From assembly GCA_017893485.1 (NCBI GenBank), contig CM030364.1:45746754-45810753 (forward strand): a DNA stretch of 64,000 nucleotides, read 5' to 3'. Shown here piece after piece: positions 20,916 to 32,169 of this stretch. Within the stretch, counting starts at the first letter, position 1; every line of letters begins with the position of its first letter. A program made the translations under genes and the position numbers. This DNA is from Hemerocallis citrina. Its lineage: Eukaryota > Streptophyta > Magnoliopsida > Asparagales > Asphodelaceae. The notes beneath the pieces are model-generated. The model had not been told where the DNA came from, did not search any database, and saw only the letters and a program-made list of their open reading frames with translations.

Positions 20916-22000
20916 ATAGTTTCTATACAAGAACTATACTATGTTTCATATTGGAATGATAGAACAATCAAATCAATTATGGTTAAATCCTGAATCATCA
21001 AAATTGGATTGAAACATGAATCCATAAAAGAGATATATTATCAAAATTAGAATGATATAACGACAATTCTAAACATCGGAAACACATCAACAAGTTTTCA
21101 CGCTTTTTTTTTAATAATGAGATGATCATAAGTAAGTTATGAGAATATATAGCATCATCGAATTTGGAATGACATTATATATTAACAAAATTTACTTAGA
21201 ACTTTTCAAATTATCTGAAGTATGTCAACTGCCTAAAATTGATGCATAAGTTTGAATTTCTCTATGGCTTCAATTGGATTCTAAATTTCAAAACAACTGA
21301 ATGTTAAAGCTTTCGGTCAATAGCTTTTAACCCCATTTCCCCCACAGTTTTGATAATTAGATCATTTTCAAGTCTCTTAGTAAGAACAATAGTCATACTT
21401 TATCTCAATTGCACTTTATCTATGAAAAAGTTCAACTAAGGTCTTTTCAGCCTTAATGAACTCCTCTTACCATTATAATGAGCTACTGTGCATTCTGGCT
21501 TGATAGTTGCAGAACTGAATTGGAGAGTTTACTTCAAATTTCGCAATGGATGACTAGAAACAAGTCCTTCAATCCACTCAGCATCTTCCCCTACAGAAGA
21601 TAAAACATAGAGCTCTGATTACATGGATGATTGCGCAATTCATGTTTACATTTTGATCTCCATAATATTTCTGCTCCTCCTAGTATAAATACATGTCCAC
21701 TAGTTGTCGACTTTCACTAAATTCTGAGCACTATAATACACCAGGTCATCCATTCAATCCTGAAGGATGACAAGAGTAGCACAAAGCAAATTCCAGAGTT
21801 CCTTTAGGTATCTCATTAGCCTCTTAAAGACACTCCAATGTGTATTAATCTGATTACTAGTGAATTCGCATATCATACCTACCTAAAAGGTTGTGTCCGT
21901 TAGTACAGATCATTGTATACATGAGATTTTCAATAAGTTTAGAATTATCTAACTATCTCATAGTTGCACCATCATTACGTGTCAACCTTTTATCATAATC
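20916..22000 (-). pseudogene. RT/RNase H remnant of Copia-1 (second copy)
   Basis: Minus-strand sequence from about 21960 to 21300 reads, with stops and shifts, as the copia RT C-terminus and RNase H: INTHWSVFKRLMRYLKGTLE (compare H-W-K-A-x-x-R-x-L-R-Y-L-K-G-T), then a degraded SGxVFxLGG strand and EDAEWIEGLV. The segment 20916-21300 is less readable. It is bounded left by the Copia-3 target duplication and right by the CACTA end (target ATC, 21998-22000). Confidence 0.65.
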
Positions 22001-22013
22001 CACTACAACAAAT
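22001..22013. repeat. Left terminal inverted repeat of the CACTA
   Basis: cactacaacaaat, the CACTA signature, preceded by target duplication atc. Perfect inverse partner at 58144-58156. Confidence 0.9.
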
Positions 22014-22019
22014 TTGCCA

Positions 22020-22510
22020 TTTGATAGCATTTGTAAAACTCTATAGAAGATATACGATAGCATTTTACAAAGGCTATCGAAGCCCACGCTATTATAAGTA
22101 TACAACGTTTTTGGGAAATGCTGTGCTCTTTATAGCGTTTCTGAAACGCTATTGGTGTGATAGCGTTTTGTGTAAACGCTGTGATTTTATAGCATTTTGA
22201 AAAACAATATTGTTTTGATAGCACTATCAAAAACGCTATTGATTTGATATCATTTTCAAAATGCTATTAATTGACAACGTTTTAAAAATGCTATGTCAAA
22301 AACGCTATTGATTTGATATCATTTTCAAAATGCTATTAATTGACAACGTTTTAAAAATGCTATCAAATCAAGGGCATTTTTGAACTATCAAATTAATAGC
22401 GTTTTTTAAAACACTATCAAAGAGAGAGCCTTTTTGACAGTGTTGTCTCTTTGACAGCAATTTCAAAATGCCATCGTAAAATTTAGTTTTTTGAAAACAA
22501 TATTTTTTAT
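22020..22510. repeat. Subterminal repeat array of the CACTA
   Basis: A dozen or more copies of gatagcgtttt and aaaacgctatc, in both orientations and often paired as hairpins. A 71-bp direct duplication lies at about 22229-22299 and 22300-22363. In En/Spm elements subterminal repeats of this kind bind the TNPA-type protein. The short open frames here are by-products of the repeats. Confidence 0.85.
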
Positions 22511-23210
22511 GGCGTTCTAGGAAAGCATTTTTTTTAAAAACCTGTATACGAAAAAAACTTCTCCAGATGCAAATAAAAATTGATATATAGAAAAGGTCAA
22601 TACACCATTGAAACTATACAATATTTGCAAATTTGTGTACAAACATAACATCATAGAAAAATACGTACAATATTCTTCAATTCGTACAATCAACTTATAA
22701 AAAATTACATCAATTAACTTAAAACTGAAAACCCTTGAGTGACCCACATCAACACAACTCGGACTTCGGTTCATCCACGACATCTCCAACCGGCATATGT
22801 AGAAGAAAAAATGTCAAAGTGTGATTAACAATGGAAAAAGAAGTAAGCACAAATGTTCATACAATTTCATTAAGGACTAAACAAGATTGTACTAATAAGG
22901 AAATTTATCCAATTGAAGTGTAAAACTAGGAAGTACCTAAAGTCATTGAATAAGAAGCATAAGAACCAAAATCACTGATGGAAAGAATAACTTATTGAAC
23001 GAATAAGTAGAAGAAAAAAAAAGCAATGAACTAAACTGGTACTCTTTCATTAGAAGATTAAGTTGATTTCTTTTAGCTGTATCATATGGTAGTATTGATT
23101 TTTATTTAATACAAAATTACCACATGAGAAATATTCTGAGGTACATGTAGATACAAACATATTTCTACTAATGTGGAGCCTTACATATAGATTTTTTGAG
23201 TTGGTTTCAG
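22511..23210. other. CACTA interior between subterminal repeats and captured exon
   Basis: AT-rich. A 90-codon minus-strand open frame (22517-22789) has no recognisable domain. Probably 3' untranslated CACTA sequence and captured intron. Confidence 0.4.
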
Positions 23211-23452
23211 CTCGTTGTTATCTGAAGCAGATTGCGAAGATGGTGAGAAATATATGTTGCTTTGCCGAGTCATGGGGAATACAGAGAAAGTTGAAGCAGG
23301 TTCAATTCAGTATCATCCCAACAGTCAAGAATTTGACAGTGGCGTCGATGATCTGATCATTGCCAAATGGTATATAGTTTGGAGCACTCACATGAACACT
23401 CACATTATACCGTAATATATCGTCAACTTCAAATCAATGCCCCAATGACAAG
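23211..23452 (+). pseudogene. Captured exon of an SRO/RCD1-type PARP-domain gene
   Basis: Preceded by a splice acceptor (ttggtttcag) and closed by caag|gtatgc. The frame from 23215 reads SEADCEDGEKYMLLCRV, then NTEKVEAGSIQYHPNSQEFD and KWYIVWSTHMNTHIIP. This matches the PARP-like catalytic domain of plant SRO (similar to RCD one) proteins. A TAA replaces the codon after HIIP, where the family has P-E; the frame then continues YIVNFKS, also SRO-like, before a TGA. It runs opposite to the CACTA transposase genes, as expected for a captured host exon with flanking introns. Confidence 0.8.
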
Positions 23453-23718
23453 GTATGCTCAAATACGTTAACCTTAAATTTTAACAACCATTTTCATAAA
23501 TCAAGCAATTTTCTTGGTTCTTACTCATTTTATTGTTGTTATCATGCAAACTGCACGCATTTGTAAGTTGTTTATCAGGTAAAATATTTTTCTTGTATTA
23601 AGTTATTATCAGATGTGCACATCTATAATCCATGCTATATATTGACATCCATAAGCAACATGTTCATCTCATAAACTGTTGCTGAGTTCATTGTTTCAAG
23701 AAAACGAAGGCTCCAAGT
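23453..23718 (+). other. Likely captured intron next to the SRO exon
   Basis: T-rich sequence starting with the gtatgc donor. Nothing coding. It ends at the SIRE target duplication caagt (23714-23718). Confidence 0.4.
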
Positions 23719-24120
23719 TGTTGACTCTTAGTTTGGTGTGCACAAAACGTGTCTATAAATACTAATAAGTTTAAATTGAGTTTTTCAGATTTTTTGGATC
23801 AAATAATATCAATAAGATATCCAAGAGAGATTCAAGAATATTCAAAGGAGGAAAGTAGTAAAGAAAGATTGCAAAATCAAGCAAAAGAAGAAGATATTCA
23901 AAAAGAGCACATGATTGATTAGTTTCCAAGAAAGCTATCAAGACCAGTTGCTATCATTCTATATTTGTGAGATTTTATCTGTATTTAATTGATTGGTGAT
24001 TGATCAGTTTTTGGTAAGAATATAAAGTGGATTCGTCATGAACAGCGCGATAACGGTCGACCATCATGAGGTGCGATCGATCGCATCGCAGTCGACTACA
24101 CTTCACAGTTACGTAAGAAC
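23719..24120 (+). repeat. 5' LTR of SIRE element, truncated
   Basis: Begins TGTTGACTCTTAGTTTGG and parallels 26947-27348 up to cacttcacagttacgtaagaa. The rest of the LTR and the primer site are gone; gag-like sequence follows directly. Confidence 0.85.
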
Positions 24121-24236
24121 TAGCAATGAAAACTACAAATTCCATGGCTATGACAGGACTCTATGCAGGGTTGAACAATGAGGAATTAATGTGATGCCAG
24201 CGAAATTGTAAGACAGCATACGAAATTTGGAACAAC

Positions 24237-24977
24237 ATGCTGAAACGGCATGAGGGAACCGCTTCTGAGGTAAAAGCTAAAGTAAATTTATATTTTTATA
24301 AGTTTGATGTTTTCATGTTGCCAGGAGAAAACGTAGATCAAATGCTTGCTTGTTTCGATATCATTGCACACGAGCTTGAGAGCTTAGGAAAGGGGTTGGA
24401 TGATGAACGAAAGGTCAGAAAACTCATAAACTATCTCATACCCGAGTGGGATGTAAATGCTGCTGCAATGAGGGAAACTCTTGAGAAAAAGGAATTCGAT
24501 TACTATACATTCCAAGGAAAGCTGAAGACATACGAGATGGAGATGACAGAAACTAAAAGATATAGACAGAACATCGGGATTGAACCAAAAACCGAAGAGA
24601 GGACCATTGCCCTAAAAGCAAAGAAGTCAAGTCCATCAAAATCAGTATCAGACCATGAAGAATCAGACGAAGATTTCATACGGCTAAATAAACAATTCTG
24701 TAAGCATCTCAAACGCAAAAAATACAGCAGGTCATAAGAAGAAAGAGAAAAAGACAAAAATGATGTGTCCTCCGAATGCAACAAGCCAAGACATATACGC
24801 CCAAACTTTTTACTATCGAAAGGTAGGAACAAAGATTATCATCACTCCAATTCAGGATTGAGAAAGAAGGCGTTGAAGGCAACGTGGCTAGACTCAGATT
24901 CAAGTGAAGAGGAGAAATATCAAAATAATGTCGGCTTCATGGCTCTTGGGAATGGTGATGTGCAATCACCATCTTAA
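24237..24977 (+). pseudogene. SIRE gag, N-terminal part
   Basis: Two open stretches. The first, 24237-24737, has MLPGENVDQMLACFDIIAHE, a charged helical segment and an acidic HEESDEDF. The second, 24765-24977, starts CNKPRHIRPNF, a knuckle (C-x2-C-x4-H-x4-C) that has lost its second and last Cys, followed by WLDSDSSEEE. This arrangement (gag core, knuckle, acidic SDSE block) is usual for SIRE gag. A stop and shift separate the two. Confidence 0.7.
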
Positions 24978-25339
24978 GAAGAGGTAATCGAAGAACCCAC
25001 TTATGATGAGTTAGTAGATATGTGTAATGGATTAAAAGATTATGCTTAAAAATTGATCGTGAACTAAGACAATATAAATAAATTCCAAATGAATCTCATG
25101 ACTCTTACATCGCTAAAAATCAAAAACTGAAAAATAAAAATTCCTTGATCATGGAAAAATTCGAGTCCTTTAGAAAAGATTAAGATGTATTGTTAGAGAA
25201 AAATGAACTCTTAAAACAACAAATTCACGAATCCTTAGCAACACATGATGAACACTTGTGAGAAATTCATGAGAAATCTGTTTATATTGCTAAGATCACT
25301 GATGATTTAAAATAATGTAAAAGAAAATTTGATGAGGTA

Positions 25340-25834
25340 GTGGAAGGTTGTAACGAAGCTCTTGAGCAAAATAGAATACTTGATGCTACCCTGGACAATC
25401 TTCGTTGGAACACTAAAGATAATGAGATGACTAGGAAAAGACTTTGTGAAAGAGTAATTGAGCTCGAGAAAATTGTTGAAAAATATGAAGGGCCCAGCTA
25501 CCTGATTACAAAGAATTCAAGATCTTATCATGATAATCGAGGGTCTGGTTACAATGAGCCAATTCAACATCAAAAATCTAAGCAATCTTCTCATACACAT
25601 ATGTATAGCCACCAAAATAGTTACAAACCAACACACAATTATGCATATGTGCATGATCCAAAGCATAATCGCATTACTTGTCACTATTGTTGTAGATTAG
25701 CACATATTTCTTATAATTGTGCTTTAAAAAGGAACACTAACTTCGTTTGGATAAAGAAGAATACAAGTGCAGGAACAGTACCAACTTGTTTACATACTAA
25801 TCTTAATGTAGGCACATCAATGCACTTTACCTAA
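25340..25834 (+). pseudogene. SIRE gag, coiled-coil and second zinc knuckle
   Basis: 164 codons. The N-terminal half is a Glu/Leu/Arg-rich coiled coil that continues the helical codons of 25000-25340 (several stops). The C-terminal half holds CHYCCRLAHISYNC, an intact C-x2-C-x4-H-x4-C knuckle, then NFVWIKK. This matches the long gag of SIRE elements with its distal knuckle. Confidence 0.7.
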
Positions 25835-26090
25835 AGATCAGTAGCACCTTGATAATGGATGCCTAAAGCTCATGATGGATGAAAACAACACTTTTGCATC
25901 ACTATCAAGAAAAGAAAAGGGAAGATCATATTTTTTAAGGTAAAACAATTTTAGTTTAATTCTTTGTCTGGTAAGCAAATTTAAACTCATTTAATTCTCA
26001 ACTTGCTGATATTTTTACGAAGCTTTTAGATGAAAACCGATTTTATTTCTTGAAAGGACAATTAAATGTTATTGATATTTCTGCTTAAAA
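25835..26090 (+). pseudogene. SIRE protease start fused to RNase H end by deletion
   Basis: HLDNGCLKLMMDENNTFASL matches the protease motif L-D-S-G-C-S-R-H-M with Asp-Asn-Gly at the active site. After about 25940 the sequence jumps to NSQLADIFTKLLDENRFYFL, the final RNase H segment of SIRE pol. About 3-4 kb of integrase, RT and most of RNase H is missing. Confidence 0.7.
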
Positions 26091-26946
26091 TTGGGTTTCG
26101 GTCGACTGGATGGTCGACTGTATGACTAAGAAGGTGTACAGTCAACTGGGCGGTCGACCGGCACCCTCTCGGCCTTCGTATGGTTTTATGCTTCTTTTCA
26201 AAAATTGGACTTCTGTATTTGTGGTCGACCGGTTCGCTCTCTGTCTTTCGTTTTATGTTTACAAGGTGTGTGGTCGACCGGCTTGCTTTCGGGTTGATTC
26301 TTTATTTTATATGCTCAATTGGTTTTGCGGTCGACCGGTTCTTTTCTTGGTTACTCGTTTTGATTTTTACAAACCCTCTATTCACCATTTTCTATAATAT
26401 CGGTTCACTGAAATACCTCTTCTTTTGGTCTATGCCTTGCATCTGTAGTGGAAAAATCTCAAATCTATGATACCATGAAGAGCTCTCCCTGTACATCAAA
26501 GAGTTTCACTATCAACGGTATCTTGTAAGTGGATTTTCCTCAGCTTTCAAAAATTATTATATTTCCCAGATTCATCTTTTATCATGTTCCCCAAATTAAC
26601 CTCTTGTGTTGCTTAATGAATATTCTTTACATTTACAAAGAGCTTTCGGAGGAGTATGTTATATACTTAATCTATGCTTATCTTTGGACCCCTCTTGGTG
26701 TGATCCAAAAAGGGGAGAATATTTTTATGAATCTTATGAATGTTTTTAACACAGAAAGTAAATATTTTTTCTTCTATGAAGTAATGAATTAAGGGGGGTA
26801 TTTGTATTTACAAATCTCTCTTAAAAGCTCTTTACCTATGAAAATCTGTGTTACAGGATGTACTAAATTTAGGGGGAGTATTTATATGCCTAATTTTTAC
26901 TTTTAATATTCATAGGAATGTTTTGTTCACACCAAAAGGGAGAGAT
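26091..26946 (+). other. SIRE 3' region with repeated ggtcgaccgg motifs
   Basis: Region between pol and the 3' LTR, where SIRE elements may carry extra frames. The palindrome-like ggtcgaccgg recurs at about 26152, 26222, 26272 and 26329, 50-70 bases apart, with weaker forms at 26101 and 26112. Open frames of 87-96 codons here show no env-like feature I can identify. A purine-rich aaaagggagagat lies at the LTR edge. Confidence 0.6.
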
Positions 26947-27956
26947 TTTTGACTCTTAGTTTGGTGTGCACAATACGTGTCTATAAATACTAATAAGTTT
27001 AAATTGAGTTGTTCAGATTTTCAGGATCAAATAATATCAATAAGAGATCCAAGATAGATTCAAGAATATTCAAAGAAGGAAAGTAATAAAGAAAGATTGC
27101 AAAATCAAGCAAAAGAAGAAGATATTCAAAAAGAGCACATGATTGATTAGTGTCCAAGAAAGCTATCAAGATCAGTTGCTATCATTCTATATTTGTAAGA
27201 TTTTAACTGTATTTAATTGATTGGTGATTGATTAGTTTTGGGTAAGAATATAAAGTGGATTCGTTATGAACAGCGCGATAACGATCGACCGAACCTCATG
27301 ACGGTCGACCGCATCGCAGTCGACTGCACTTCACAGTTACGTAAGAAGCATTCGACCTTTCATCTCTCGACATTACGTCAGAGAGATGAACGGTCGACTG
27401 CACCGAAATTGCGGTCGACCGAATTTTGCGTTGTTCACATTTTTGGAATGTATCGTTTCTATTTTTGATCGATACACTTTCCAGTCTATATATTTGGACG
27501 AACCCACTATGTATTCTTCACCTATTACTTCTGAGAAAAATCTTCTAAACTAATCTTTCAACAATAAAACCGAGTGTGTGTGATAACTATTTGTATTCTT
27601 CAGTCAGAATCATTAAAGATCTTGAGCTTTTTCTTTTTCTTCCACTTCGGTGAGATTGACGGGACTTGTGTTAGAAGTCCTGTGGGTGTAATAGGTCTCT
27701 CGGCCTGAATCCGTGAATCACTGTACAAAAATTTGAGTATAGTGGAACGCTTGTGTCAGAGAATTGCTACAAGTAGGTGGTGTGGACGTAGACCTGGGGG
27801 TCGAACCACGTTATATCGTTGCGTCACTTGTGCTATCTGTGTTTCCTCTTCTTATCTCTTTTTATTTACTCTGCCCGTTACTTTAAAATTTTTTTTTAAA
27901 TTCCGCACAATCACCCTATTCAACCCCCCCCCCCCCCCCCCCCCGGGTGATTAACA
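26947..27956 (+). repeat. 3' LTR of SIRE element (about 1 kb)
   Basis: Parallels the truncated 5' LTR for its first 400 bases. It carries five cggtcgaccg-like words (27283-27425), a TATA-like tctatatattt near 27485 and a 21-base C run (27924-27944) before the end ttaaca. The C run sits where SIRE LTRs commonly have a shorter C stretch. Confidence 0.8.
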
Positions 27957-28089
27957 CAAGTCTTACTTACCATCCAACTTAATAGATATAGGATAATTAC
28001 CTGTAACTTGTGAGAACCTTCACTCAAAACACCTCAAATCAGTTTATATCTTAAAAGTTCTGGATTATTTGGATAGAGCCGGTACTTGA

Positions 28090-28759
28090 TGTTGAGTTTT
28101 AACTGCGGAATAGCTCACCAACGAGATGCAAGAACAATAAAATCAAGAGCAAGAGAACAAAGAATAACCAAAAACAACACACTAGAACACCCGAGATTTT
28201 TTCGAGGTTCACCCAATGCAATGACTACTTCCCCACGTAGAAGCCCTCTTGCGATTTCTACTAGAAAGTTGAAGAACAAGTTTACAAATCTCTCAAGAAC
28301 TCACTGCCAAGGTGTAAGGTTTCTCTCTATCTCCCTCTCTCTCAATGACGGCTAATAGATCTTTTTTTTCTTTTCTCTTTCTTTTCCATAACCCTAAAAT
28401 CATACACAATACAATATATATAGACTTTCACAAACTTCTAATCTCAGCCGCTCATCAATCAGCACTGCAACGGTCGACCGAAACTCATGGACAGTCGACC
28501 GATTCATGCCTTCGACTGAACAGGATCTAACAGAGAGTTGGTTGGTCGACCGGTCATTCCTTCAAGTATACAGGGTTGCAACAGAGAGCGAGACGGTCGA
28601 GTGAGCACTGCCTGTACATAGTCGGTCGGGGTTGCGGTCGACCGTAACTCTGCCTGTAGCTTCAGACTGCTCTTGACCTGTTTGCTTCCACTTCGACTCT
28701 TCTTCTTGTCTGTCTTCTTCAACCCCATTATCGTGTATTTGGATCCACAAACCCCAACA
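28090..28759 (-). repeat. Solo LTR in the CACTA (670 bp)
   Basis: TG...CA ends (minus strand TGTTGGGGTTTGTGGATCC...AACTCAACA), flanked by cttga / ctaga (28085-28089 and 28760-28764, one mismatch). It carries several cggtcgaccg-like words at 28470-28640, as in the SIRE LTR, so it is probably from a related copia lineage. Confidence 0.65.
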
Positions 28760-28764
28760 CTAGA

Positions 28765-30130
28765 TAAATTAAGGTAGACATATTTCCCTCCGCTAATAAA
28801 ACACTTGGACCCTATAATTCTTAATCGATACTAACCTATATGTTAGAGAAATAACTTGGAATACTATGATAATGGATCCCAAAACATTCGGTCTTTGGTA
28901 ATCACATAAAAGTTGTGATAAACCGATATGTCAGAGAAATATTTTGGACCAAGTTAATAATCCAAACCAAGAATGATGAGACACTGCTCACCATACAATT
29001 ACGCATTTCTGAATGTCCTCTGAATGTCCCCAATTAGTCAATTAAGGATACAAGATTCGTTAAATTATATAACCTAGAAGATCATTTAGTAATTCCGTTC
29101 AGCAAACCATTTTGGCTAATCACCTTCTTGGTAAAAGTTCATTATATATACCAAAACATCCATACACTAATTAATACTAACATAACACTTTTTTACTAAA
29201 ATTTCTAAAATGCAGATGCTGAATGATGTCAATCTTCTTTTCTTGTTCTGAAGTCCTGAAGCAAAACAGTTCAATCTAATACAATCTTAATTAGCATCTC
29301 TTACTGATGCATACAAATTTTAAAACTTATTTAACACATCTCTTAATTACTTAATTTGATGATCCTAAGATGGTAACATATTATAATATCATTCGGTAGA
29401 ATAAGTAATTTATGGTTTTCGTCTCCTTGTAAATTAGTCTCAGTTTTGAGCTTAAATGCACTTCTAAATTGAAAGTCTCCTCTCCTTGTGCTTAAATGCA
29501 CTTCTAAATCAATAGAAGTTGGTCAGTGAACATGAATGCCAAGAGTTGAGTGCAAGAATGCTGAAATTAGTTGAAGTTCCTCTTGTTCTTATGTAGTAGT
29601 CTTAATAGATGAAAAGAACTCAACATGCATTTCATGTGCAGTTAAAATTGAAAGGGCATTTCATCACAACAAATTCATGTCCAGTACTAACATCAAAACG
29701 AAGCAAGTTCTAATTAAGTGGCATTTAATTGCATGTTAAACTTCTTAGTTTGAAAAAATTTAGATGCTTGAACCAAGTAAATATAATTTTTTGGAAGAAA
29801 AGTAACGTACCTAGTTAGCATCCAATAGCTTGATGTGGTCGGTCGGCCATGCAATTGCAAGTCCCATAACCTCATCTATAGTATATACACCACTACCTCG
29901 CCTAAATAACGGTGCTAAAGGTTGTCTAACCTAATCCACCCAAACTTTGGAAGCATTTTTTTCAAGGGGTACACAATGCACTACCAGCTCTGGATCGTTC
30001 GTCACCCACTGCTCAATTGCAATCACTTCACTCGGTACCTCCCAGTTTAACAATTCACACTTTTTACTTCTACGATTACTACTTCTATTGAGTGACTAAC
30101 GTGAAAAGATAAAAAAAGTTATTACAAGTG

Positions 30131-30175
<45 letters not shown>

Positions 30176-30200
30176 AAAACTGTAATGGGTTACCCGTGGA
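28765..30200 (-). other. CACTA 3' untranslated region
   Basis: AT-rich sequence downstream (minus strand) of the second CACTA gene. A (TA)n microsatellite of about 40 bases lies at 30133-30172. No gene seen. Confidence 0.5.
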
Positions 30201-31440
30201 GTATTAGTTGTATTAGTAAGTGATAATGGATCCTTATTACGCTCATTTGAGCGTTTATCCTTATCCTCATTCTCCTCATGACTATCATCGTCACTATCAT
30301 TTTCAAAATCAGTATCCTATTATCATCACTATCCCTATCCATACAATCTTCATAATCAGTTAATCTTCTTCCGCATTATGACTACCCTCTTTATCTTGAT
30401 CATCACTATCTTCTTCCTCCAGATCATCCTCACTATCCTCTTCATTGTGACCAACATCACTATCTTGCTGAACCACACTGTAAAATAACAAATTGAATTA
30501 TAAATCTCTTATGTTTAATCTAATGAGCTGTCAAAGGAAAATTCAATATTCTTACTTTCTTATGTTTCTTTTGTTTCTAATGTTTCTTATGCTTTGAGTA
30601 AGAATTTCTACACTTGGTTTGCTTTTCAAGTAGAGCTAACAAATTTTTCACCATTTTAGCGAGTGAATAAACTTTCCTCTGAGCTTAACTACTTCAACAC
30701 AGGTTGCAATCGAGGCACTCAATTTAGATGGGTTGTCTCCTACTCCCTTTGCGGATAAACGACCTTGCCGTTTAGGCTTGTTAAATATCCTTGAATATGC
30801 ATCACCTTCATAACCCGAGCCTATGTGGGATGTCTCGGGTGGCGATGAAGTTAGTTCTTCTTTCACCTTTCTCTGAAATTAAAAGAAGCACCAAATTAAT
30901 TCGAACATATAATTGAACAATTAAAATATGTATTTAACTAATAGTAAACCATGTGGGAAAACAATTTTAGAACCATACTATGAGTTCAACATCATCTGGC
31001 ATTCCTGCTTCACCGTTATTTTTAGTATATGATCGATACCAACAGCAATGTCTAACTTTATCGTGATAAATGGGACCCTCTCCTTTCTATATAGTAATAC
31101 AAAACCATCAACACAAACATCAAATTTATAACCATCACATGTAATAAATGCAAGAAAAGGAATTTATAATTAACTCACTATTATTTCAGATTCTATCCGA
31201 ACAAATCCCTTTCGACTGCCACGGTAAGGAGTAGTTTGTTAATTTCTCATTTTCTTGAACTTTTGCTTTTTGCCTACAAGACAAATTGCACTCTTATTTA
31301 TTTAATTTTATACAAAAGATATTTTATTACAAGTTTTATAAAAAGTATACATAGTTTACCATAAATTTTGGGTTGTTTCTTGATTTTACAAATTCATCCC
31401 ACTCTCTTGGACTTTTGTAAATTGTTTTTTTTTGTTTAAG
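30201..31440 (-). pseudogene. CACTA second gene: Transposase_24 / Ptta-En/Spm-like protein
   Basis: Minus-strand blocks in order: KSPREWDEFVKSRNNPKFM (about 31400), a GT donor, an acceptor near 31277, KKQKFKKMRN and TPYRGSRKGFVRIESEI (about 31270-31190), then SGYEGDAYSRIFNKPKRQGR and GVGDNPSKLS (30648-30866), and an acidic Asp/Glu/Ser tail (30480-30230). This is the plan of plant Ptta/En/Spm proteins (Pfam Transposase_24), thought to bind subterminal repeats. Stops interrupt it. Confidence 0.7.
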
Positions 31441-31677
31441 CTTGCTCCTAATTTTGCTTTGCGTGGCCTAGCGGATCTTTCCAGGTGGTAGATAAGTTCT
31501 CTTACCATTTTACCGTTTTGGATGCAAGTCATGTCTAATTTCCATGTCTTCCAAATCCATATGTGAATTTATCCCATCCTTTGACTTTCCCTTCACATTC
31601 AGCAACGTACTAATAATGCTATCACACACAGTATTTTCAACGTGCATTACATCCAAATTATGATGCAACACTAAATT
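31441..31677 (-). pseudogene. TNP2 transposase, last readable exon
   Basis: After an acceptor (tttcag, exon from 31677) it reads HHNLDVMHVENTVCDSIIST, LLNVKGKSKDGINSHMDLED, then GKRTYLPPG after one stop. These are strongly conserved TNP2 (Transposase_21) motifs. The C-terminal DUF4218 region of TNP2 should follow but is absent; sequence passes directly into the Transposase_24-like gene, so an internal deletion joined the two. Confidence 0.85.
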
Positions 31678-31794
31678 CTGAAATTGAACAAAAAGAAAAC
31701 AGTTGAAAAATGTAAGAAAAGTAATACTGACTGTTTTGCCCAAAAAAATATGAAATACTAGATAACAAGATAAATGAGAGGGTTAGATATTTAC
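31678..31794 (-). other. TNP2 intron (117 bp)
   Basis: Minus-strand TGGAAG|GTAAATATC at 31795/31794 and TTTCAG|AATTTAGTG at 31678/31677. Splicing joins ...YWK to NLVLHHNLDVMHVE, as in TNP2 proteins. Confidence 0.75.
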
Positions 31795-32169
31795 CTTCCA
31801 GTAAAGCAAGTCAAAAAATATTGACTTCTTCTTCCACATCGGTACAGTTTGAAATTTTCTTTTATTTTTTTTGACCCCTTCCCAAAATCATTTTCAATAT
31901 TTTTTTATCTTATTCAAAATTCTTGACCCGACCATTAATCTAGGTGGCTCCCCAAGCTCTTGTTTCTCATCAAACCAACTTCTCTTGAACCGTAATGTAT
32001 GTTTTGGTCCAAGAAATGGCCTGTGGTTCAGGTAAACAGTTTTTTTTTACTATGTTTCAACCATTTAGAATAAGTATTAGTACCACATATGGGGCATGCT
32101 AGTTTTCCATTCATAGTACATCCAGCTAGGTTACCATAAGCAGGAAGGTCATTTATTGTCCACATTAAA
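31795..32169 (-). pseudogene. TNP2 transposase, exon part 3
   Basis: Reads TINDLPAYGNLAGCTMNGKL, ACPICGTNTYSKWLKHSKK and RFKRSWFDEKQELGEPPR, which are TNP2 core motifs including the C-P-I-C-G zinc pair. Frameshifts occur near 31900. It continues the frame of 38681-39107 across the LTR element inserted at 32170-38675. Confidence 0.85.

Larger units (their letters stand above)
23719..27956 (+). mobile_element. SIRE-lineage Ty1/copia element, pol deleted (4.2 kb)
   Basis: Flanked by a perfect CAAGT duplication (23714-23718 and 27957-27961). The left LTR is truncated (about 23719-24120); the right LTR is about 1 kb (26947-27956). Gag is split over three open stretches. The protease start is then joined to the last codons of RNase H by a deletion near 25940, so integrase and RT are lost. 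It sits in the CACTA, downstream of the captured SRO exon. Confidence 0.8.
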
